A stretch of 64,000 nucleotides of DNA from Curvularia sp. ZM96. Its lineage: Eukaryota > Ascomycota > Dothideomycetes > Pleosporales > Pleosporaceae. The stretch covers positions 930,001-994,000 of the forward strand of contig JAJGBQ010000001.1 in assembly GCA_022457065.1 (NCBI GenBank). The letters run 5' to 3'. The first letter of the stretch is position 1. Each line of letters starts with the position of its first letter. Shown here one piece after another: positions 11,153 through 20,618 of this stretch. Under the pieces are notes generated by a model. That model made no database searches. It was not told where the DNA came from and saw only the letters and a list, made by a program, of their open reading frames with translations. The translations under genes and the position numbers were made by a program.

Positions 11153-12416
11153 GGTGACGGGAATCCGAAGATGTCAGTGGTTGTTGAATGAGAGAGTAGA
11201 GGCAGGATTGAATAGCTTGATCCAATTTGTGTATATATATTCAAAGCCGCAAACCCACGAATTTATATAGACTCCAACTCTTTCGGAATGCTGTGGTGAT
11301 GCTCATGGGATGGCGGAGCGGACGTGATAGGACTAGTCTAACGCTAGTCTAGTTACGGCACAGCAGCCGGTTTGTGGATACCTGAACGCGGGGTTCTGCC
11401 ACTTTGAGGTCGGAAGAGTTCGACCAAGGCGGTAGCAACTGTAGCAATTTAGTGAGGTTCGGATAGCTCAGATTTGGTCTGGATAGATGCTCTCGATCGA
11501 GTAGAGGTTCCGGTGTCGCACATACTAATTCGACTTATGGGCGAAGACAGCTGCTGTGAGCAGGAAGTCATACCAAGCGAGGCTAATTCCTGATGGCTTC
11601 GGGCTGTGGAAGCTAGGTAAACGCGCTGTCACGCGCCTCCAGGATGCGTGTGTATGTCATAGAATCCATGGCCTCTACTAGTCAGGGGACTCGCTGTGTA
11701 AGGCTTAGCCTCGTGCTGCAAATGCGGGAGAAGCGATGGATGATCGACTTCGTACTGCGGACCGAGGTACCGTGAATTGCGTGCGCCGGATGCTCGTCAG
11801 ATGGATGTGCTTGCGCGTTCCGTGCGACAAAACTGCCACCGCAGTGTGTGTTGCAGTGACTCCGAGACCCAGGCGTAGGGCTGATGCGAGGTGCGTCGAT
11901 CGTGTCTGGGGCGAAGGTCTAGGAGGGATAGTCGCACACGCTGGCGCTGGGCAGGTGGCCCGATTACAGGGAAGGAGGGGAAACAGCGCGCCCAGTGCCA
12001 GGAGGCCAGGGCCACCTTCGTCTCCGCAATGTTTCGAACGCCGCACCAAGAACCTCCCATCATCCCGCTTTCCGGTACGCCTGTATACAGCCTTGGCCGG
12101 CATCGCAACCTTTGTGTGCTTTCTTTTTCCCACAGACACTCAATCGCGTCCCTCGTCCACACGATTGCCTGCTGTTGTGGTAGTAGCACGTGTTCGGCCC
12201 TCCCTACCGGCTACTACTGGTCGCGAGCCAACAGCACCGTCTCCAACATCGGATCCTAACAATACCATCTCGACGATTGCCACGGCGAGAACACGACACG
12301 GCGCAAACCCATTGGACTGCGATACTGTCTGCGCGGTATAGCAACCGACGTCCCCCAGCGATTCCTCAGTGCACAACCACCGTGTGGCTCAGACGAGTAA
12401 CGTCACATACGCCACC
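11153..12416. other. Divergent intergenic region between PhyH and glutaredoxin genes
   Basis: About 1.26 kb shared upstream region. The right half (from about 11700) is GC-rich and open in several frames on both strands, which I read as composition and not genes. It should contain the 5' UTR of the glutaredoxin gene. Confidence 0.5.
11262..11269 (-). promoter_or_regulatory. TATA box for the PhyH gene
   Basis: TATATAAA on the minus strand, about 110 bp before the ATG at 11152. Called from motif and distance. Confidence 0.5.
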
Positions 12417-13239
12417 ATGCCGTCACAACGTCGCATGAGGCTGTCGTTCATCTTCATCATCGTCACCATATTCGTGCTCTTCTACATGTCAAGAGGACCC
12501 AACCAGACACAGTCATCGGATTTCTTTACAAAGACCCAACAGGCCCTACAGGAGAAGGAGTATGCAGAAGCCGTAAAACAGCGCGATGCAGAGAATGTCG
12601 GGTCGCGACTCAAGGCTGCCGAGGAGCAGGCCAAGAAGAATGCCGCATCAAAATACACTGAGGTCAAGGCCGGAGTAGAAGGCCCTGACCAGAAGAGCGT
12701 AGCAGGCCGTGTCAAGATGGATGGTGACCGTGTTCCTGGTGTTGCCCAGCAAGGCGGCAGGCCTCGCGACCAAGCAGCAGCCAAGGAACATGAAACTCTT
12801 GAGGATCATGAGGTCGAGATGGAAATGAACGCGATCCTGAAAAAGAGCCCTAGTATGTTACAGCACGTCAAGCCTCACGTCCAAGCGCTAATCCATGACA
12901 GTGATCATCTTTTCCAAGTCCTACTGCCCCCACTCCAAGAAAGCAAAGCACATTCTGCTTGAGAAATACGATATTGTGCCCAAGCCCTACGTTGTCGAGC
13001 TAGACCTTAGCCCCATGGGCGAGAAACTACAGGCGTTCCTACACAAGTCCACTGGTCGAAGAACAGTTCCCAACGTTCTGCTCATGGGCAAGAGTATTGG
13101 AGGTGGCGATGAAATGCAAGAGCTGGACGAGACCGACACTCTGGTGGCCAAGGTCAAGGAAATGGGTGGCAGCCGCATCACTCAAGCCGAGCACCACGGC
13201 GCCCGTCCCAAGGCCAAACGACAACGCAGGTCTGCATAG
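12417..13239 (+). CDS. Membrane-anchored monothiol glutaredoxin (Grx6/Grx7-like)
   Basis: Two exons, 12417-12852 and 12902-13239, flank a 49-bp intron with a GCTAAT branch site; total 257 residues. The start ATG sits in a perfect GCCACCATG context. Residues about 10-25 (SFIFIIVTIFVLFYM) form one membrane anchor after a short basic N-terminus, giving a type II protein facing the secretory lumen. A charged, probably coiled-coil stem of about 120 residues follows, then a glutaredoxin fold. It has the CPHS active site (Cys about residue 154), the TVPNVLLMGKSIGGGDE cis-Pro and GG motifs, and a basic tail. The second active-site Cys is replaced by Ser, so it is monothiol. Anchor plus C-x-x-S matches the yeast ER/Golgi glutaredoxins Grx6 and Grx7, which handle thiol redox and iron-sulfur clusters. 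Confidence 0.87.
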
Positions 13240-13795
13240 ATGGTTCCAGGCTGCCCTTTGTTCTTTGATTCATGTTGTACAACCAGAAAACGTTTTTGGG
13301 GGAGCGCATCTAGTGTCACTGTGTGCTTGATGCACGTGGTGATGGATACCGAGTGTTTTGTATACCCTACGCATCTTGATTGGCGCAATTCCCATCGAAC
13401 CTCGTGTGGTCTGTCTGCTGTGTATGGATATACCCTCTATAGTTTTATTCCATCTCGAATTCCTTTGCTACGGTCATAAAACTATTTTTCCTACAGTTAT
13501 CAGATAAGTTCCCGACTCTTCTAGGGGCCCTGCAGTCTTTAGTAGTCTCTTTGTTGAAGGCTGCCTTCACTTACCTCTGTACTCACCATGGGCGGCAGTC
13601 ACTGTCAGTGGGGAAGGTGCCTTCTCTCACTTCACTGACGTACCTGCCCAACATCCAAGTGATATACCACTTATCAGATGCCACCTCACCTTTCCACTTC
13701 ACCCTCTCAACTTGTATCAAGTTTGCGTTGACATTGCAAGCTTAGTGAGCTGCCACAACAGGTGCACACACGAACGACTCCCAGACCTCATCACC
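13240..13795. other. Intergenic
   Basis: About 560 bp between two plus-strand genes. I see no supported feature. Confidence 0.5.
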
Positions 13796-14485
13796 ATGTG
13801 TCTCTATTGGAAGAAGATGCATACGTGCGGCCACCCTTCGGACCGCCCTTACATCGAGATGTGCCGTCCAGGAATGGTCTCCAACACCGTCTGCCTCGAC
13901 ATCAAGGAAGACGACCAGTACCGCCGCTCGCACTTCCCGTGCTACATTTGCATCAAGGCCGAGGCACGTGCCGAGATTGAAGCGCAAGCCCGTATGGAGC
14001 AAGATACCATCATCAAGGCCAATCAGGCTCGCGAGCAGGCTATCAAAGCACGACAGGCTGCCGAGCTCAAAGCCAAAGAGGAGCGCATCCGCCGCGAGGC
14101 TCGCGAGAAGGCAGCCAGGGAGCGTGAGGCAGAAGAGCGAGCCAAGCGAGCCAAGGAGGAAGAGGAGCTCAAGGCAAAGAAAGAAGGAGGCCTGTGGATT
14201 GAAACTTCGGGCAGCAAGAAATACAGGGCTAGAAAGAATGGTGGCGGTGACAATGGCATAGGCAGCCCTACCAGGCTGTTGAACTCCCTGTCCATCTCTG
14301 AAATGGCTACGGGACCCAAGAACACCAATGACAAGAACACCAAGGACAACGGCAACAGCAGCGGTGATGGCGGGGGCTTCAAGTCGACCAGCGTTGATTT
14401 GGGCGGTAGAGCTGGCGTCTGGGGCCCGAAGAAGATCTTGACGAGGCAGGAGAACGCGGGCGCTGGCCCTGTTATGAAGCCGTGA
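13796..14485 (+). CDS. Small protein with N-terminal Cys/His motif and charged coiled coil
   Basis: The chosen ATG (CACCATG) gives 229 residues without introns; the open frame upstream has no ATG in good context. The N-terminus begins MCLYWKK and has a CGH triplet and further Cys (residues about 2, 11, 23, 33, 49, 52), a pattern that could bind zinc. Residues about 55-135 are an Ala/Glu/Arg/Lys-rich helix typical of a long coiled coil. The C-terminal third is Gly/Asn/Lys-rich and disordered. I do not recognise a named family. A second gene at 49821 begins with a similar MC..Y..CGH..C arrangement. Function unknown. Confidence 0.7.
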   Translation: MCLYWKKMHTCGHPSDRPYIEMCRPGMVSNTVCLDIKEDDQYRRSHFPCYICIKAEARAEIEAQARMEQDTIIKANQAREQAIKARQAAELKAKEERIRREAREKAAREREAEERAKRAKEEEELKAKKEGGLWIETSGSKKYRARKNGGGDNGIGSPTRLLNSLSISEMATGPKNTNDKNTKDNGNSSGDGGGFKSTSVDLGGRAGVWGPKKILTRQENAGAGPVMKP

Positions 14486-15739
14486 AGGGGAGAAAAGCGT
14501 GATCCAGGCGGAGATGGAAGGGAAGCAAGCCAATTCTAGTGTGACAGAGACGGCTCACATCCATGTCGACATGGCTGGATGGGTTCATGGACTGGTGGAA
14601 AGGAAGGAAAACATCAGGGACAGTGACATAGGTGTATCTTCTTTCGAGATGCGAATGGTAACAATCATCAACCTTAGCGGGTGTGGGATGTAAATCGCCG
14701 TGATGTAGACGCTACTTAGTCAGCCCAAAAACTTGGTCGATGGTCGAAGGGATCGGGCTGCTATATATGCAGGACTATCCCTGGCATCGCAGAATGACAT
14801 ATATGACATGAAGAAAACAACTTTGGCATCTCCCAAGTCGTGACGTGCAAGTCTCCGGATGGTGCGGAAGCAAGCCAGATGATAGGCGGAAAACAAGGAA
14901 GTACCTCACTAGCAAGGCAAACTGCTGCAAACCACTGCAAACCACGGCATCGGCAGGCACCGGTCGCAACACCTCCACAGTAACATGATATCAGGCGCCA
15001 AGGCTCGACACCGGTTGCGCAAGACGAATTTAGCCTCTAATCACGCGTAATCGAAGGGAGACTGGGCAGGCGAAAGCGTTGGAGAACGTGCGCCCACACA
15101 CTTGTAGGCCTGACGGTGCGGTGTGGTGGTTGCTGGGTGAACCGTGGGCGCGCTGAGTGTACACGAGCTGGCTACATACACCACGTTGTTGAGCGCATAA
15201 CCTCAAACAACGCGCCCACTTTTTGACACGACAGCAAACGGTTACGAACTTCCTTGTTTAGCAACGAACTAGGACTCGCAGTGGGCTCCCAAGAATTCGC
15301 GCAAGCGCATACCGCATCGTGTTGGAACGCTGGGCGGCAGTAGCTTCCCCTTCCCCCAGCCTCCCCGGGACCAGCCACCAGCCCCGTAGGCGTCCCAACC
15401 TCACGTATATTCTAAGTGCACCCTTTTCTTTGCCCCGGCCTGCTGCTCTCTCCTGCACAATTACATACTCGTTACCACTCTCCTCTGACCTCTTGCCAGG
15501 AGAAATCGCTGACCTTCTTTTCGTTTCTTTTTGGCAACCCAGTCATAGTATAGGTAGGCCGGCCTGGACACGACGCTAGCCAACAGGTCGACCCCGCAGC
15601 TGCCCACGCATACACCGCCCCGGCAAGCGACTGCGACTATACTATCACGCCGCAGCCGTCTTCTTCTTTCTGCAAACGCTTCCCCTCCAGTCCAATCGCC
15701 GTTGCTGTCACCGGCCCTTTGGAGCAGTCGATCGCTACC
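14486..15739. other. Intergenic
   Basis: About 1.25 kb. The right part (15300-15720) is C/T-rich and probably the 5' UTR/promoter of the cysteine-rich surface protein gene. No ORF with protein character was found. Confidence 0.5.
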
Positions 15740-16894
15740 ATGCAGCTCTTCAGTGCGCCGACCGCCATGCTCGGCCTAATTGCGCTCGCAACTCTTCCCG
15801 CGGCCCTCGCAAAGCCCTACCCAGTCCACTTTGACGATTTACTGGATTACCACAACTCGTCGCAGTCCATGGGAAAGCGCGCCTGCGCTGGCGTTCCCTG
15901 CGGCTACGACGGCTGGCTGTGCTGCCCTTCAGGCTCAACTTGCTACACCGACGCGAACAACCAGGCGCAATGCGGCAACGGCAATGCCAACCAACAGGGA
16001 GGAGGAGGATACTGGGAATACCGCACCACCACCTACGTTGAGACCGTCGGACTCGTCACAAAGACCGAGGTCTTCAGCACCTATGTTCCTGCCACCGCCA
16101 CACAGACCTGCAAGGACTCGCAGAACCCATGTGGCTCCGTCTGCTGCGATTCTGGATTCTACTGCCTCAAATCTGGCCAATGCGCACTGATTGGCGGCGG
16201 AAGCTCTGGAGGTATTTCACCATCTGCTCCTTTACGACCCACTGGCTCAGGCGTTGTCATAGTCACCTACACCGGCACTCCGACCGCCACACAGCCTTTC
16301 CAGACCCCAATTCCCACTGGCGCAGCCGGCAATGACCTTGTTCCAACCGAGGGCCAGAACAACGGTCTCAGCGGCGGTGCCATTGCCGGTATTGTCATTG
16401 GTGTCATCCTCGGTGTGTTGCTTCTGCTTCTGCTGTGTCTTTTCTGCTGCGCGCGCGCCCTCTTCGACACCCTTCTTGCCATTTTCGGTTTCGGCAAGAA
16501 GCGCAAGCACAGCCACGAGGAGACTTACATCGAAGAGCACCACCACAGCGGAGGCGCAGCAGCTGGCGGACGCTGGTACGGTGCCGGCCGTCCTGCTCGT
16601 CCTTCGCGCGCTGGCTCCGAGAAGCACAGCAGCTCAAAGAAGGGTCTTGGAATCGCTGCTGGTCTTGGTGGCCTGGCGCTTGCCCTCGGTCTCAAGAGAC
16701 ATCAAGACCACAAGGTTGACGACAAGAGCACGACCGTTAGCGGAACATCGTACATGTACAGCGATTACACAAGTACAAGTGAGTAACCAATCATTTCTGC
16801 AGACTTACACAAAAAAATACTAACAATTAATCCAGGCAGCGCAAGTTCGTCAGACCGCCACACCCGCCGAACACGACACTCTTCAAGACGGTAA
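15740..16894 (+). CDS. Secreted/membrane-anchored cysteine-rich surface protein
   Basis: Two exons, 15740-16778 and 16836-16894 (intron with TACTAAC branch site), give 365 residues. The start at 15740 puts the signal peptide (FSAPTAMLGLIALATLPAALA) right at the N-terminus; the ATG at 15719 would add 7 residues before it. The outer part has two six-cysteine modules with a central CC pair, one at residues about 50-90 and one at about 130-155, separated by a Thr-rich stretch. A Gly/Ser/Thr/Pro-rich stem follows, then one membrane span (GGAIAGIVIGVILGVLLLLLL, near residue 220) and a basic His/Gly-rich cytoplasmic tail ending in Arg-rich SSDRHTRRTRHSSRR. The layout resembles fungal cell-wall sensors (Wsc/Mid2-like), but the Cys modules are not a WSC domain I recognise. 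Confidence 0.82.
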
Positions 16895-17574
16895 TCAAAC
16901 TGTTTTGCTCAAGCGCTCAGCGAGGTTACTTGTATTGTACAGAGTCATGTGATTTTATTTCCACCTGTTTTTGCCGTCTAGCCCCGCTACTAGACATGTC
17001 TTTTTTATCAGCAACGCTGGGCAGGCTTTCGTCTTTTGAAAAGAGGAAGGGGGTCATCAGGTTCGCCTGCTTCAGAAGACCTTAGCACTTTGGCGTTTTT
17101 TTCTGGCGTTTTTCTAGCACGCGAGCTTTTATCATGCTGCGATAGCGATGAGGTTATGTTTTTCCTTTAATTTCTTTTTGTACGCCACGATGAAGAAGAA
17201 GAAGATGGGCGCTGTGAATGAACACGCTTAATGAAGCATATGCGTATGCCTGAACATGAGTTGATGGAAAATGGGTCAAATACGTATATATGGATCGAAT
17301 GAAGATATGGAGCCTTGCTATGAGGTGTTAAACATGAAAAGAATTATTCTAAGGATTTTGATTTGCAATATGACGAGTGTTGTTTGAGAATGTTGTGGTG
17401 CTGTTTCTAATGGTTTGAGTGAATTGAGTTCGAAGAGGAGGCTCACGTGACGCATCCTTTTCACTCGCCTGTCGATGACGGCCCGTGGCTAGACCACAAC
17501 GCGAGTAGCACGCGTCGCCTACAGCTGCCCGGTGCGTCTAACTAGGCTACGAATAACAATCTTAGGCCTGTCGC

Positions 17575-17582
17575 TATCGATA
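17575..17582. promoter_or_regulatory. TATCGATA palindrome
   Basis: An exact 8-bp palindrome inside GTCGCTATCGATA; the same 13-mer occurs at 23272-23284. It lies upstream of the hypothetical gene at 18013, more than 400 bp before the preferred start. Confidence 0.4.
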
Positions 17583-17871
17583 TGTCTGTCCTCGCGGAAT
17601 GCTCGGAAACTAATGTGTGTTGTTACAGCTGTGTGTCTAGGAGATGGTGCCGCCGCGTATAAGAGCGGTATGCCAAATAGCGCTTGGAGTTGCTAGAGGT
17701 GCTTGGATGTCTTACTGCATGCCTGCCAGACTTCTCCTATGTCTTATCTTGACATCACTCGAACCGCTAGTCACCGCCTTGAGGCAGCACACTGGCCGTT
17801 TGCCTACAAACGCTCGACAAATTTCCAGGTCAAACAAATGCCTCATCGCGGCTGCCCTAGTGGCCATGCCT

Positions 17872-17891
17872 TCACGTGAGAGGGGTATAAA
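17872..17891 (+). promoter_or_regulatory. TCACGTGA E-box and TATA box of the 18013 gene
   Basis: TCACGTGA (17872-17879) is a palindromic CACGTG site of the kind bound by bHLH factors. TATAAA follows at 17886-17891, about 127 bp before the ATG at 18013. Together they support a transcription start after 17900 and hence the downstream ATG. Confidence 0.5.
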
Positions 17892-18012
17892 CATTGCACA
17901 TATGCTTTCACCTTTGACCTCTTGTGCCTTCCTCATTCACTTCCCTGCACAGCGAGTACAAATAGTCAACAAACCCCGCCCAGCCGCTCAAACACCGCAA
18001 CTTCAACTCAAC

Positions 18013-19973
18013 ATGGCTCCTTCACATTTCGGCGATCGCACTGCTCAGGGTCAGGGCATGCCTGCTGATGGCCGGGACAGTGAAGCCCAGGCACCTCGCC
18101 ACACAGCAAACACGGCAGGCGCCAACTTCCCTGTTCCTCGACCTCCTGACCCACGCCCTCACCCTCACGGAATCTATCCTCACTATCACCCTTCTTCAAC
18201 TGCCGCCTACCAGCTGGTTTATGGCGCGCGTCCGAATGCTCTGCCTCATGGTCATGGCTTCAACAACTTGTACCCTCGGCTCGCACAGCTTCAGCAGGCA
18301 ATCCTTTCTGGAGCTGTCCATCCAGCTCAGTTACAGACAGCGCGAATGCATCAAGCACTACGGACACCTCCCCCAATAACATATGGAGCACTGGGGCATC
18401 AACACGTCCATGGCGGTCCCCAAGCCCCATACGGAGCAGTAGGAAGCCCATATGCCTACGGCAGTCCGCAAGTGTCTTACCAAGGTCAACAAGTCCGTGG
18501 CAACCCACAGGTGCCTTACCAGGGTCAACATGTCTATGGCAACTTCCAAACTTACCCATCGCGACCCCCCGAGTTACAAGCCTATCGCCCTCCATCTACA
18601 AATACCTTCCATCCGTCTCTTCGGCAGCCGAACTATCAGCAATCGTCTGCCCAGGCTACTCCACCTATTCAAGAGTGGCCCACAGCGAACTTGAATGCAC
18701 ATACCCAGAAGAAACAAGCGAGAAGGCCGAAAGAAGCACAAGGACAAGCCCAGCGGACTGCTGGTGAGCACTCGAGTGAAGCTGTATCGCAGCAGCGTGG
18801 CGATATACAGCCGACATCCTCATCAGTACCTTCCACCTCTGGAAAGCGCAAAGTGGCCGTTGGCGACTCACAACCACCCCTACTCTACCGCCGCCTCTTC
18901 GTCATCCTGCCCAGGGCCTTCGCATTGGCTCTGCTTCCCTTCCTGGAGATGGCACGCAATACTATAGTCAGTACCCCCACAGAGCGATGTCTGAGTACTA
19001 TCCTATCTCACAACCTTCCCAGCAGTCCCCCCTCTACACTCCTCACCTGACTAGCCATGGCTCTATACAGAATGCGTATGAACAAGATGAGCTTCATACC
19101 TCATCTACAAACTATGCACACGACGTTGGGATGTATGGTTCATCGCACCACGAACATTCATCTGCACCACTGTCGTCGCATATATCTCCATCGTCACAAC
19201 ACAAAGAGATGCAGTCACCAGCCGAACCTTTACCAACTGGGCCCATACCCAGAGAAGATGTTCCTCAGCCTATCACTCGTGAATACGAAGACTACAAATG
19301 GCCGGTCAAGCTGTACGAGCTTCGTCCTGACGCCGGGGTTGACTTTGCTCACGCTTACATGGAGGACTGGTTCGAGAATAACATACGATCATCTTACCAC
19401 AAGTGGCATTGTCATACCACTAAAGGATTCATCGAGGGAGGCAATAGATTCTCTGTTGTGGTCCTCCACAATGCTGCGGATCCGTTCACATGGAACACGC
19501 CATCTGAAAGTACAACCAGCTTTGCTGTCTATGACCGCTTCTCGCATAAACACGAGGAACTCCGCTGGACAACAATCACCCCTTCGATACCCGGATTGAT
19601 CGCGTCATGTGCTAACTTTGTTTTGAAGAATAGATGGGACTTCGATATGCCCAAAGCGACTGACAAGCGCTTTCACCGCGCGTACTGGCTCGCAGCTAAT
19701 ATGATGCCCTTGGGGAAAATGCTTAATCAGCACCTCATTGACGAAAAGCCCCATGACGAGCCGGACCAAGCCGAAATGAAAGAAGCCATCACTTTCACCG
19801 AGGAAGATCTGCAGTGTCAGTGGATTGATGGCCCAATGTCAACTGAGCACAGCGCAAGGGTCTGGAAGATTATTCTAGATGAAGTCGACTCGAAAGATGT
19901 CGATGCTTTGGAATTCGAACACATGACTATTGGCTGCAAGGAGCGCGAGTGGGAAACGGAACGTTATGCCTAA
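18013..19973 (+). CDS. Hypothetical protein with Pro/Gln/Tyr-rich N-terminus and a conserved-looking C-terminal domain
   Basis: Two open frames must be joined. The first reads from 18013 (AACATGGCT context) to about 18858, the second from about 18915 to 19973. The best join is a 56-bp GT..AG intron (18859-18914) that keeps frame and links GKRKVA to GLRIGS, giving 634 residues. The donor (GTTGGC) is weak, so a frameshift or another splice is possible. Residues 1-400 are low-complexity, rich in Pro, Gln, Tyr, His and Gly with repeats such as YQGQ, as in prion-like or RNA-binding fungal proteins. The last ~230 residues are compact (PVKLYELRPDAGVDFAHAYM, then many Trp/Phe) and look like a folded domain I cannot name. 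It converges with the gene ending at 20619. Confidence 0.65.
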
Positions 19974-20618
19974 CCGATGAGGTTCCAAAGGAGCTACCAT
20001 GTGATGAGTTTTCGACAAGAAAGAGGTGGAAGAAGGCTGGTGGAAGAAGGACGCTTGTCCTGGTAACTTGTACGATTACCAAGTTGTCGGAATGTCTGCT
20101 CTGCAGTGATTGTGGTCAGCTGGCGACTAGGTTACATGCATGCTAACAGCAAGATTGGGCTTTGAAGAAAGAAAAAGGCAAAAGGAGAAGGAAAAAAAGA
20201 GAAAGAAAAAAAAAGTAACAAAAGGGTCGGCTGGCAGGGGAAGCCTTGTTCATGGTCAACTGTACTATAACAAAACTGCCGAAATCCTCACTCTGTAGCT
20301 ATTCTTCGCCAATTGGCAATTGTAGAAAAAATGACATATTATGTAAAAAAAATCTCGGCTGTTCAACATTCACGATGCAGACAAGACACAGAAGGATAAC
20401 ATGAAGCATGATCGTCCACACGACCAGATTTTGGTACCATTAACACTAGGCCAAAAGCTTGCTATCCAAGCCATCAACCAACTAGCCATCTCCAAAGAAG
20501 TGAGCCTTTGAAGAAATATAGCCAACAACAACCACGTGCCGATACCACTCCTCCACCCCCCACCACCATCTCCACACCTCTCCCGCACCAAGACCCATCA
20601 CAAGGAAAGCCCTCTCTC
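19974..20618. other. Intergenic, convergent, with purine tract and old duplication
   Basis: About 650 bp between two converging genes. It contains a strongly A/G-rich tract at 20165-20218 and a diverged direct duplication (20035-20111 and 20229-20304). Confidence 0.55.
20035..20304 (+). repeat. Diverged direct duplication (about 75 bp, two copies)
   Basis: Copies at about 20035-20111 and 20229-20304 align through GGCTGG, CTTGT-C-TGGT-AACT-GTAC, CG-AAT and CTCTG-AG. They differ mostly by transitions. The purine tract lies between them. Confidence 0.5.

Larger units (their letters stand above)
16895..18012. other. Intergenic
   Basis: About 1.1 kb. It holds the 3' flank of the surface protein gene and the promoter/5' UTR of the next gene, including TATCGATA at 17575, TCACGTGA at 17872 and a TATA box at 17886. 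An open frame from 17644 runs into the next gene but its translation does not look like protein. Confidence 0.5.

Noticed and set aside
11736..12341. 201-codon open frame on the plus strand before the glutaredoxin gene
   Set aside because: GC-rich region open in several frames on both strands; Arg/Thr/Pro-rich translation, no family. Better read as promoter and 5' UTR.
13742..14533. 263-codon open frame on the minus strand
   Set aside because: Antisense to the coiled-coil gene; Leu/Ala/Ser-rich mirror of its Lys/Glu/Ala codons.
17644..18012. N-terminal extension of the hypothetical gene to an ATG at 17644
   Set aside because: An E-box and TATA box lie inside it at 17872-17891, and the translation does not look like protein.
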